A stretch of 46,274 bases of DNA from NCBI GenBank assembly GCA_900404475.1, contig OUQQ01000091.1, positions 2,447-48,720 of the forward strand, given 5' to 3'. A program made the position numbers and the translations under genes. The stretch comes from Spongospora subterranea. Taxonomy: Eukaryota; Endomyxa; Phytomyxea; Plasmodiophorida; Plasmodiophoridae. Positions 9,274-19,595 of the stretch are shown here, piece by piece (positions within the stretch are counted from its first letter, which is position 1; every line of letters starts with the position of its first letter). Below the pieces are notes generated by a model. It made no database searches. It was given only the letters and a program-made list of their open reading frames with translations, and was not told the DNA's origin.

Positions 9274-12200
9274 GTGAGGCTCATGGATTGTCACCGACGA
9301 CTTACACGATCGTTGGACGACTGCGGAGAGCGGCCGCGCAATCTTCAATTGTATTTGCTGAATGGATCTATGAATCACGGAGACGCCAACGACGATATCG
9401 ACCAATTTCTGTGCAATATATTGCAGATTAGACACGATCCCTGCGCCGACGATGCTGTTGACGAGTTGGGCGAATACGATGAGGCGTTCTGGCGAAGCTG
9501 GGACAATGCCGTAGGCTCAGGTCAAAGGCAGTTATCGATCCGCAATGTCGAATTAGTCATCGCCGATCGTGTATCAGCTGCTTCTCCAGTTGAGTTTCTA
9601 GCGCATTCCTTTTTTGCTATTAGCTCCTATCAAAAATATGGGTCTGTTTCGTTATTGCTGCTCAGATATGCAACCCTAATGCTAACGCGCCCCGGCTCAA
9701 TACCAGTCAAAGACGCGAAAGAGCCGTGTTTAACCGTATTTACCGATTGGTTATGCCGGGAGCTGCCCGCTGAGCAGGCGACAGCCCAGTCTATATTGGC
9801 ACGTGATGTCTCCTCAGCAACGCTTGACGATACTGGGTTTGTGGACAACACAAATACCCGTGAATTTCTTAGCGCCATCGTCACCGCCGTTTCGGAGAAA
9901 AACGTCGCCACTATTGTCTGGAATCTGGTCGCCAGTCTGATTCGAATTGTAAAAGGCAGTACTGTTTTGACTTCCGATTTTTTGCGTCCCCTTCGTGGGC
10001 TTCATCGTCTATTGTTATGTGATCGCAAATGCATGGTGAAATTCGTGTACCTCCCAACCTTCATGAATGCATGGCTAAGTGGGCCCAACCTCGAAGTGGA
10101 TAGCCTAATGGGAATTTTCATGCGGTTGTCAACTATTATGGACTCGGACCCCTCCGTCAGCGAAGCCATATTTTCCCGTGTTGATATGATGTCAGAACAA
10201 CTTGTTTTGATTACAACCACGAACGTACGTCACAAACTATATAGGTTAGTACAGTCAAAAAATTCATTATTTTGAGCGATGTGGGCTTTTCTTTTCATAT
10301 ACAAGTCATCAAATGAAGGCTTCACGTAATAGGCTCGCAACTTTGACGTCAATTATCTGTCCAGCAAATCCTTTTTTTTGCGGGTTTCACGTCAGCCTAG
10401 CGATTGCATTTTTATTTTGTTTCAGCCGACTCTGTCTCGTTTTGTACAATTGTATTGTCTAGTTTGTTTACTGACTTCGATTAAAATCGTCTAGAGTTCA
10501 CAATGTTTTACTAGAAATCTGGACAGAAATGATCTCTAGAGACGACATTTGCAGAGCTGCTCTTTTAGCGTGGATTGGCTCAGTTTTGCTCGGTAACTGG
10601 TCTCGCACGAGGATGCACTCTCGTGTCAAGTCCACATCTTCGGGTTTGTATTTCGTTTGTGTATCTCTTCAAGTTCTTACTGTAGTACAGATGATTTTCT
10701 ATTAAGTCTATGCTCTTTGATGTTGAGCGTTGCTCAGGATAAGTTGCGCATCTCTCTAGATAGTTTATCAACAACTTTCTTCACGCGACGGTCACGTCTT
10801 GACCTGGGTGAACAGGAGACCAGAATTCATATGCCCACTACAGAGGTTCGCATGCTGGCACTCCCAGATTTTTTTTCAACGTTTCCAATGATTTACTCCC
10901 AATATATGTCTTCTTTTGATGATGTAATTGGTTTCGGCGTTGGCATTTTGCCTTGTGTATGAGCTGTGGCGGTTTTAAATTGTACTGACCCATGCTGTTT
11001 TGTGCTGTGGCAAATATGCAGATTACAGAGATACTGTCCCGTCAACCCGACGTTCCGCAAAATCGAGCCGATGAAGAGTTCATGCGTGTTTCTTTAACAG
11101 ATTCTCACTATGGGATTATATGTTAGTACGACGCCTTATATAGATTTGCCCGAATAATTATAGCCAGGTGATCGCTGCCGCTCCCGATCTGTCCATGGAG
11201 TCAGATTCAAGTGCGTCCACTGTCTTGACTTTGACCTTTGTGAACCGGTAAGTGGGAGTTTTCCCGTTCTTCTATTGTAAATTTATTTCCGGGTATTTGC
11301 AGTGTGAGCGTGAATTTTACCGTCTCACTCTTGGTCAAGCCATCGATTCTGGAACGGCGTTTATCTGCCCATTTCGAGGTTGCAGTGAACTCTCGCAAAT
11401 GACCGAGCTAGAGCTTCGTCTTCATATTTGTCAGACGCACAGTTCGAATCGAGAAACAACTCGTTGCCCAATATGCTATGGTATTGAAAAAAATTCTCTT
11501 TTTTTGTTGTCAATATCTGCTTCTTTCTCCACCATTCATATTTGCACGATTACTTATTTTGTGGGTTATCTCCCGTCGCTTGTCACTTATTTTGTTTAGC
11601 TAATGGTTCCGATGCTTCCTTTCCGTTATTAGCCGATCATGTTCAGCGGGACCATTGCGATGTTCATGATCATACTCGGCACTTGATGCTCAAGATCAGG
11701 AAAATGATTCCCTGTAGCCCTTGGAAACGATCATTATCGTTACCTATACCAGATATTGCTGACCTATCAAACGAACAGATTCAAATTGATGCTGATACTT
11801 ACCAGGTTAATTACTTTCAACAGGGTTTTTACTAACTTTTGTGTCAAACCACATTGTCTTTTTTTGCCTGTTGTCACCGGTTTGTGTACATAATTTTTTG
11901 TTGCATTGTCGTTTTAAAATGTCTTTGACATTGTTGGTTATGGTTGTGTCATTCTTCTAACGGGTCGTTGCAAAGGGGCAGGTGGTTCATCCCGGAACTC
12001 AGTGCTGCAACTGCTGTGTTTCACCAATCATTGGGTACCCACTGTTTCTTGTCATCCTGATCGTCCTGACTGCTCATTCAGGATCCGATATGTTTGCATT
12101 AATTGTCCTCCGACACTTAGCGTCTGCTCCCAATGCGAGAATGGCTCCCGTTTTTATGATTCTCATTCGCCCTCGCACCTGTTACTGCAATTACGACGTC

Positions 12201-15200
12201 CGTTAAAGGAAGATATTTTTCAGTCGTTTCCGTCACCTAGTATTTATCCCAGTCCGATCGTGGGAAGTTTTGGATTCGCTCTTCCCTCTGAATGGTTTTA
12301 TTTGACTATGCATGGAGTCCATCTTGGCATCATTCAGTCTTGCATTCGGTTCAATGCCATCTCTCAGACCATCCATAATTCACGTAATCCTTATTTTACA
12401 AAAGTCTGAATCCATTTAGTTAAAGAATTTTCAACTTTTATTTATTCAGATGCTTCAACTCACCTAATCTTTTTTTAGCTGCTCCTCGCCCCAATCAACA
12501 GACGATGAATCAAGTAAAATTTGGAATGGCGGTTCAGCTGCTTGACCCATTGCTGCTGCGTGCGGTTCTCTCACTTTTCGGTCTAGCAGCAAGATTGATG
12601 CTGACTCTGATCAATCCCTCATCGTTGAGACCTGAATTGCCGCTTACTGCAACATGCTCTCCGACTTTCGCTGCGTTACCCGAATATTACGTTGATGATA
12701 TGGCCGCATTTTTGATTTTCCTTGCGGAACATGGAATATCGTCTTTCAACGCAACCATTCCGACTCGGGTGGATCAACTCGATGAGACACACGACTCAGT
12801 GTGGATTCTGCGCCTGTTCGTCTGCTTGATCGCCAGGTTGGAGTTGTTTATATTGAGTGATCCATGGCCATTCTTTTTCATATTTGCTCCGTCAGTGGCT
12901 ATATCTGTGGCATATTAGGGATTTCTATATTTTTTCCATGGGTACCCATATTCGAGCTATTGTAAATTGACGGCTATCCAAGTAGCCACCAGCCATTGTT
13001 AGATTTCCTTCACAAATCTTTTTAATGGCCTTTTGTTGATGTTATATAACTTTCGCTTGATTTGCTAACATGCTACTTCTCGGTTTCTTTTTAGTCCTGG
13101 GTTTGTCACCAACCCGTATCTTCGAGGANNNNNNNNNNGGCATTCTGTGCGCTAGCGCCTTTTCATACATCTCATGGATACGGCACTCAACGACTTGGGG
13201 CATTAGTTGAACAAGACGAGTTAAGTTTTACCCTTGTTTTCGAATGCTTTTTATTGATGATTTGCAGGTTTCTCTGTCAAAACTTTCTTCCCTCTATCCT
13301 CCTTCTCTACATTCATATCGAACATACTGGTTCTACTGCCCAATTTTACGAAAAATTTAATGTAGCGTCTGACTACACTGAATGAGAGCTTTCAACCGAC
13401 CTTGTTGCTTAGGTCCGGAACGTAATTGAGCTCCTGTTGAACTGGCTGTTGACAATTCCTGCTCATCAAAATGTTTTATCAAGTTTCAGGTATTGGGACA
13501 TTTGATTAGGTTAAAAACTATTTTCAGGTATTTAGCGTTGCAATAGCTCAGCAGATCCAGACACAAGCTTGCAGTTTTTACACTGTCTCATTACCGATAT
13601 GGTGTTTGTTCTGGACGAAGTAATCGTCAAGGTGAATTACGTTGTTCTCATGTTTCTGATGTATTTTGTTTATTTCTTTGTTCATGATTATTGTACTGTC
13701 AGATTCTCCTAATGTGCGTTAACAAGCATTTTGTGAAATCTACTTCATCATTTATGGTTCTAATCTGGCTTTTAGGCTGAGGCGTTTAGTCATGAGGATT
13801 CTAACCTCCTCCAAAGTGTTTGTTTTCGCATCGTTCCTTTTTTCAGTGTTAATCTTCGTTGCCAGGCTCGATCAGCTGCGGCCTCTACCCGACATTTGCG
13901 GATCGTGTCGTCATTGGCTAACGAGTCCTTGCGAACACTGCTTAATTTGGCTGCTCAACCCAGTATGAGTTTTCAATGACTTTCTTATGGTTTACTTCAC
14001 AAAAATTTGCTGTATCATTCAGTTTACGGTGTCGCCAGGTTCTTAAACATTTTTTTGTAATCGTTTCAACTGTTGATTTCTTACTGTATATTTTTTGTTA
14101 ACGAAACGTTTTTTGGTAGTATGCTGACAATCATGAGCTTCAGCCCGAACATTATTTCGATTTTGTATCTTAAAACTTTCCATTTTAAGCATGATCTCAA
14201 GTTAATTTGTCTCAACCGCACTTCTGTAGGTGTGAATGTGATTTTGAGGCGTCCTGAATTGGTGGATCGGCTTGCTTACTGCATCTCGTACTATGTGGTT
14301 CGCTTGCTGAGCGTTATCGATATCGCCCAGCGCAGTTCATTTGCTGCCTCCGGGTTTTCACCAAGCGATTGGCTTCGAAAATTCTGTCAATTGTATATTT
14401 TTATGTCACCATCCCCAGAATTCACTCATGTAAGTTTCAGTTTGTCAGCATGCGTTTGTTCTTTTCGCAAACCATAATCGCTATGGGGTCTTGGCTTGGG
14501 CATTCAATATGTTTTTGATTTGTTAACATAAATTGTTTTGTTTGTTCGTAGGCTGTCGTAACGGACGGTCGTTCCTTTCGACCTGACTTGTTTGACTCTT
14601 GTTTAAGAGTTGTTCGGGATACACTTCCCTCGGAACACTCCGATTACTTCGATCCTGATCTTATTATCAAGTTGGCCAAATTCTTCGATGATATGATAAC
14701 CCTAGCCGAAGTAGTCAAACAACGTGAAGAAGGTACACCTTTTTCCATAGATCCATTTTTCTCAAGTTTTTCAGTTAATTTCTAACTTTGTATTTAACGA
14801 TCACTCTCATTTTCCTTATCAATTGTGTTCAAACGATTACACTTTTACCTACTGTGATTGCTGGTTTTGCACGTCCATTGAAACAATCATTCAGGATTTA
14901 TGTCTACAGTTTTTTATTTTGCAAGAGCCTCGAAGGGTCGGTCTTTTGTGCACTCACATCTGTCTATGCAGTTTTAGGTGACATTCCCGAGGACTTCTTA
15001 GACCCTATTTTAAACACACTCATGGTTGACCCTGTAATTCTCCCTGCGTCTGGTATAACCATGGACCGTGCTGTGATATGCCGTCATTTGCTGTCTGCCC
15101 AAAGCGACCCGTTCTGTAGAGAACGGTTAACTCCGGAAATGTTAAAACCAGGTGCTCACATGTTTCTTTGCTGCGTACAATTGATGTTGAATTTGCAATT

Positions 15201-15277
15201 CAGACGTTGAACTCAAAAGAAGAATCGAAGAGTGGCAAAGTCGGCAAAGAAACAACGAATTGAATACACATACCTAA
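9274..15277 (+). CDS. UFD2: Ubiquitin conjugation factor E4 (UFD2/UBE4) with internal zinc-finger module
   Basis: An E4/U-box E3 ligase that extends ubiquitin chains. Exons: 9274-10244, 10495-10643, 10691-10923, 11022-11121, 11168-11247, 11303-11480, 11600-11805, 11982-12034, 12082-12383, 12479-12890, 13095-13219 (with N gap), 13268-13361, 13413-13489, 13547-13631, 13776-13962, 14230-14429, 14552-14732, 14978-15151, 15204-15277; about 1,290 aa. Core landmarks: [88 protein letters not shown], then a C-terminal U-box with [15 protein letters not shown] and [12 protein letters not shown] and the tail [10 protein letters not shown]. Phases agree at every junction except across the gap, whose length is not real. 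The N-terminal start is the least certain part. The zinc-finger insertion after exon 3 is not in the yeast or human proteins I know. Confidence 0.88.
11022..12200 (+). other. KCMF1-like ZZ - C2H2/Di19 - ZZ module inside UFD2
   Basis: This part of the E4 gene encodes zinc-binding domains in order. First a ZZ-type finger, HYGIICDRC, then FKCVHC, then LCEPCE; its usual trailing His pair is missing. Next two C2H2 fingers of the Di19 type: FICPFRGC...LHICQTH and RCPICY...HVQRDH. Then a second ZZ finger: [28 protein letters not shown] and [14 protein letters not shown], complete with its His pair. The order ZZ then paired C2H2 and the linking text resemble KCMF1, an E3 partner of UBR4. ZZ domains often bind N-degrons or histone tails, so a substrate-reader role is an inference. 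Exon 12082-12383 runs without a stop from the second ZZ into UFD2 core sequence. Confidence 0.8.
13129..13138. other. Assembly gap (10 N)
   Basis: Ten ambiguous bases inside a UFD2 exon, between NPYLRG and AFCALAPF in translation. The reading frame is not conserved across ten bases, so the number is a placeholder. Both sides match neighbouring parts of the UFD2 core. Confidence 0.95.
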
Positions 15278-15784
15278 TTTATTTTCTGTCGTTCACTGTT
15301 ATCCGTAGTTTTTTTTTCCTGTTTGCCCCATTGCGAAGTAAATTTCCCAGAACATGAGGGAAGCACTTATCTGTAGGTTGAGAGAATCGGAAAATGCTAT
15401 GCGCCAGGTGTCAGAAAAACCCAGCGAATGTTTGAGTTCAATTCTCGACTATTGAAGAACTGAAGCAGAGGGTCTTTTTGGGGAAAAATACACTAGAGGG
15501 CAGATGAAATATACATATTCATATTCTGGCAGCCGTCGAATATCGTATTAATATCGCATTTTCACTGATGTATTTTTTGTGTCAGATAATCAACACAAGA
15601 CGTTTTTTTATCAGAACCATACCGGCAATAAGGGACATCCGGTTTGAAAAAAGTCACAGATGCAACGCGTTGGTTTCAGCACTTGCATGGTCCTAACCTG
15701 ACAGCTACATGTCTTTTGTCTATAGTTATTTCAGGTTTTGCGATTTTCTCCAATTCAATACTTGTAATTTGGTTTATTTAGACT
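15278..15784. other. Convergent intergenic region
   Basis: Lies between the stop codon of UFD2 and the presumed 3' end of the next minus-strand gene. AT-rich with several T tracts; no gene, repeat or RNA recognised. Poly(A) signals for both genes are expected here, but no clear AATAAA was picked out. Confidence 0.4.
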
Positions 15785-16600
15785 CAAATGGAATAACAGC
15801 ACGATTATCGCCATCGCACAGCAGACCGTTATGGGACGCCACCATCAGTCGGGCGCTCAAATTCAGGATATCGTCGACGAGAGCGTATTCGCTTCGGGTC
15901 TTACGAAAATGTCTATACTTTTCAATGGCGACCTGGTCATCGTTTCAGCCGACTAAGTCGTTGCAAGTCGACTGATAGGTTTTACTCAGGGTCGGCCATT
16001 ATCTGAATAAACAGTCAAAGGCGCAAAACATACCTGGTTGGGCAGTGTTATTGATTCGAATTAAGATTGCCCTTATACCAGACGTTCTCTTGGCAGTTGT
16101 GGCCGAGTTTAGAGATATAGCAGTCCATTCCCCCTGCAAAATAAAACTGCAGTAGATCGCTTCCCATATAAGTTGCAAAGCAAAAAAACTCATGATATTC
16201 AAACGCCAATGGCAGAACATTCATTTTTCGCCGGGGAAGAACCATTAGCGAAAGCAATAAAGTGATAGAAGATAGAAATATTCGGTATTCGTGTTTCTCA
16301 CTGTGTTTTATCCAGAGAAACGCTATTTTAACTGGCCATTCTGCGGAACCATTATCACAACGTTGCAGGATTGCGGTTAAGAAGGGACGAATCGCGTCCT
16401 CAATAAGCGTCCACCGATCAATACTACCGCGTATATACTGTTGTGCACCAGGCAAGGCTCTGTCAATGCAATGCCATTAATTGACCTCACCATGCTCTCC
16501 GCAAACCCTGATACGCAAGATGTAGTGTGTAGACACCAATCTGGTGCTGTAAATTCTACCAAACCGTTTTGTGCTGCTGAAAAGAGATCAACAATGAAGT
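15785..16600 (-). CDS. Unidentified spliced gene (approximate limits)
   Basis: Several minus-strand segments look like exons. The first includes SIDRWTLIEDAIRPFLTAIL and ends PVKIAFLW (about 16470-16310). A second reads GEWTAISLNSATTAK to RINNTAQP after a TTTTGCAG acceptor (about 16131-16032). A third runs VAIEKYRHFRKTRSEYALVD to DNRAVIPFESK and a stop (about 15942-15785). Composition and splice-like borders (GTGAGA and GTATGT donors; TTTTGCAG acceptor) support a real gene of roughly 200-250 residues. No domain is recognised, and the 5' exon and exact joins are uncertain. The gap to the DUF1664 gene, on the same strand just upstream, is under 100 bp. Confidence 0.35.
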
Positions 16601-16631
16601 TTTAGATACGATAACGTGATCAGGATGATGA

Positions 16632-17507
16632 TCACATCACCCATCCCCGAGTGACGTCCGTTGCACATGGAATATTAACGAGCGGGATCTGTCCAACACT
16701 TCTTGGTACAACCATATCACGCCAAGAGTCTTGCCGCTCGTCCAGGGCCTTGAACTTGGTCTGCGGTGGTGCCAACCTTCCTTGTTGCTTCTCCACAATC
16801 TGCCGCAACATCCGCAGCTCCTCCGCCGACGTCTCCCGATTCTCGATCGTATTGCAAACAGCTCGGCATAACAGCATTACACCACGAGTGCAGTCATTGA
16901 GGGTTGAAGCGGATTCACCGACCTTAAACTCAACACTATCTATTTTGTTTGCGACGAGATCAACAACACCTTTGATGCAATTCACGTTCTGCCCAAGTCC
17001 ATCAACTTTGCCGTCAAGTTGACCCAGATCGCTGCGGATTTCCGACTGGGCTGAGGCCAGTTTGTCTTGCTTGCCTGAAACTTGTTCAATCTTGGCCATA
17101 AGACCCACACGAACTTCGGTGATGCGTTTGGAGAGTCCATCGAGGCCTTTCTCCAAGGTGGCAATGCCTTTACGGAAATGACGACGTGTGACCCAGGCGA
17201 GGGATGTGAGGGAAATGCCCGCCCAACGCAGCCCAATATACCCGGCTCCACATACACAGACACAAGCGACTCCAGCTGACAAGGCCTTGCTTCCGGTGGC
17301 GCCAGAACCGGTCACGACCGTTACGCCCGAGTTCGACCCGCGAAGATTTGCCAGGGCAGTGGCCAACTGCGACATTTCGGATGGCTCTTTGCCACCCATA
17401 AATTTCGGTACGAATGTTGCACCGGCACCTCCCATCAGTCCGGCCATGACGCCAGGGAATAGGCCCCGGCCAGCCGTTTGGACGAGAATTGGTGCCGCCA
17501 TCCTCAA
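16632..17507 (-). CDS. DUF1664 family protein, 291 aa
   Basis: Single open frame on the minus strand. The N-terminus is short, basic and Gly/Ala-rich and could be a mitochondrial or organellar targeting segment. A hydrophobic region (ALSAGVACVCVCGAGYIGLR) is followed by GISLTSLAWVTRRHFRKGI and then a long coiled coil with heptad-like KGLDGLSKRI, KIEQVSGKQDKL, QLDGKVDGLGQN and SVEFKVGESASTL, ending near GVMLLCRAVCN. This matches the DUF1664 layout known from plants, where a short membrane part precedes VTKRN and a coiled coil ending in a hydrophobic MYLC-like motif. Function of the family is unknown. The last 60 residues (EKQQGRLAPPQTK onward) are less conserved. No intron needed. Confidence 0.75.
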   Translation of the reverse strand: MRMAAPILVQTAGRGLFPGVMAGLMGGAGATFVPKFMGGKEPSEMSQLATALANLRGSNSGVTVVTGSGATGSKALSAGVACVCVCGAGYIGLRWAGISLTSLAWVTRRHFRKGIATLEKGLDGLSKRITEVRVGLMAKIEQVSGKQDKLASAQSEIRSDLGQLDGKVDGLGQNVNCIKGVVDLVANKIDSVEFKVGESASTLNDCTRGVMLLCRAVCNTIENRETSAEELRMLRQIVEKQQGRLAPPQTKFKALDERQDSWRDMVVPRSVGQIPLVNIPCATDVTRGWVM

Positions 17508-19595
17508 AACACGACAAGCGAAACTGACGCCACAAAACTCCGTACCAGAACGACCTCACAAAGCCCTTTCCAAGTCGCAGCTGACGTGACGCGACCTTCT
17601 AACGGGTCCCCGTTCCCACTTGGGGGCAGTTGTGCCCACTTTATCTGACGCGCTGGGAGAACTACACTAATGGGATTGAGGCTGTGACTGCTGCGACCTT
17701 TGTCACGGTGGGATAAGATCAGATCTACTTGAGTCAGTTATCTATGACGGGATTGCTGCTTGAGATCGTTTGAGACACTATTGAGACTCGACAGTACTTC
17801 GCCGATTAAAACATCACAGCTCAATTGAATCGCCAAAAGAAATCATTGTTTCATGTTGAGTTGATTGTAGTTTTCGCTATGTCTCACGGTCTTCAAATCA
17901 CTCATGTTTCTGGTTCTGTCAGTGAACCAGATAGACTTTGAACCGTTCTTTGATTCGGACTGTGTTGCAAATGCATTAAGAAGCCTGGACCTTCAGAGAT
18001 TGAAGGTCAAGCCATATTTCAGTTAACAGAGGAAGACGTTTGATGAAGCAATCAACCAAGGCTCACGATGGAAGAATCTAATCAAACTAAAAATGTGCAA
18101 AATGTGACCTGAGTCGTTCTCGTCAAGGCCACTATCAATGGTCTTGGGGGGTCTCCGTTCGTATTTAAGTTACGGTGAACTTGACAGAGATTCTGTCCAC
18201 ATTTTATTTTGTTTGTTTGATTTGATCATGGCGTGGTCTTCGATTTTTCAAGGCCTGCCTTCATTGAACGCATCGCACATCACCAAACCGGCTCAAACAT
18301 CGAATCAAAGCCTGACACGGTCCGAAAACTAAAGCCTTCGTTTTTCCTACTTCCAACCCGCTCATAATCTCGACTCAAGAAGATCATTTTTTAATGAATA
18401 TTAACTAAATCATTAAAAATCTACTATAGTTTGAGGCAGGCGTGCAAGTAGCGGATCTGAACCCGGTTCATGCATGTGACAACATATCATCCGAAGTTGG
18501 AACGGAATGATCGCTATATTTGGGTAGCAGGGAGCTCTTCCTGAAATCCTTCGAAATCATCTGGTTGAGCAGGTTCTGATCATGCAACCAAGCACGACTG
18601 TTTATGTCACTTTTTCTGGATCCAGGTTTAACGGCAAAAAATCTTTTTGGAATATATGCCATCAAAATGTGTATATGTTTCAAAGGCGAAATTGAGCAAT
18701 TGATTATGCAGTGAAACAGCAATGATTAGGCAAAACCAGACTTTGTTATCACCAACAGCATACCGATGGTTGTATGGCAAAAGACTATTTAATCGAATTA
18801 TGTTAGAAGTGGTTGTCTGCTGTATCTGACCGCGATTCTTGGTCGATTACGTCAGCAACAAGGGTTCAAAGAACGACGAATCCGAAACCCTCAAGTTGAA
18901 GGTCAATGAAAGCCAGCATTACGTATGATTGGATTATTGACCACATCAATCGCCTTTAAAATGTATAGTGGACGAATATTGAGGTGATAAAACTTGGCAA
19001 CGACAGCAACTGATTCGTCGCTCTTCAGTTCGCCGTTCCCCATGCTTCAATGCTAATTTGCAGGCATGTTTTCAGTTCCAGATTAACAAACCGCCGTTAT
19101 GCAACTGCAGAATACTTCTGTCCTCTGACTGCAGTTCATCTCGAAATCAACTTCAAACGAGCGGACTCAAATCATTTTTGGAACGAAGCACAGTGTTAGC
19201 AATCATCAGTTCCTGATCGTCTGTCTTTGACAAACACCCTTCCCTTGCTGTGATATATCAACTGAGTACCGCACCGTAATCAGGTACCACTTACCAGACC
19301 AGATATGACCCATTGTTAGACGGTGGTTCACGTGGGACCGACCCCGTTCCGTGTCGCCTGTCAGAAAACATTGGTAACGTGACACGATTAACAACGTAGG
19401 TGCAGTCCGGCTTGACACGATACCGTTTCGAGGAGTGGCCCTGTTACGTTCTAGAGTGAACTTGTCGACCAGAGGTAACGTTGCGCGTGGATAAAAAAAA
19501 GTACAGTACAGCGCGGAAAATACTCTGGGATTAAAGTTAGGGGACTAGGGGTAACCCCGTAGAGCTGGTCAATCAAAGTCAAAACCAAAGTGGCA
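17508..19595. other. Intergenic region of about 2.1 kb, no supported gene
   Basis: Only short frames occur, including 84 codons at 18468-18722 (minus) and 64 codons at 18138-18332 (plus), with no recognisable domain or splice-consistent extension. Parts could be eroded repeat DNA. The region lies between divergently transcribed DUF1664 and ABC transporter genes, so promoters for both are expected. No tRNA or repeat array was identified. Confidence 0.4.

Noticed and set aside
11022..12200. KCMF1 homologue as a separate gene between two UFD2 halves
   Set aside because: There is no stop or start separating it from the UFD2 segments, intron phases agree on both sides, and one exon contains both ZZ2 and UFD2 core text.
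18440..18500. tRNA-like GAACCCGGTTC stretch
   Set aside because: The would-be T-arm does not pair properly on either strand and no anticodon arm or acceptor stem could be formed around it.
17650..19500. Degenerate retroelement in the DUF1664/ABC interval
   Set aside because: Several short frames felt repeat-like, but no reverse transcriptase, integrase or gag motif could be read, so it is left as unexplained intergenic DNA.
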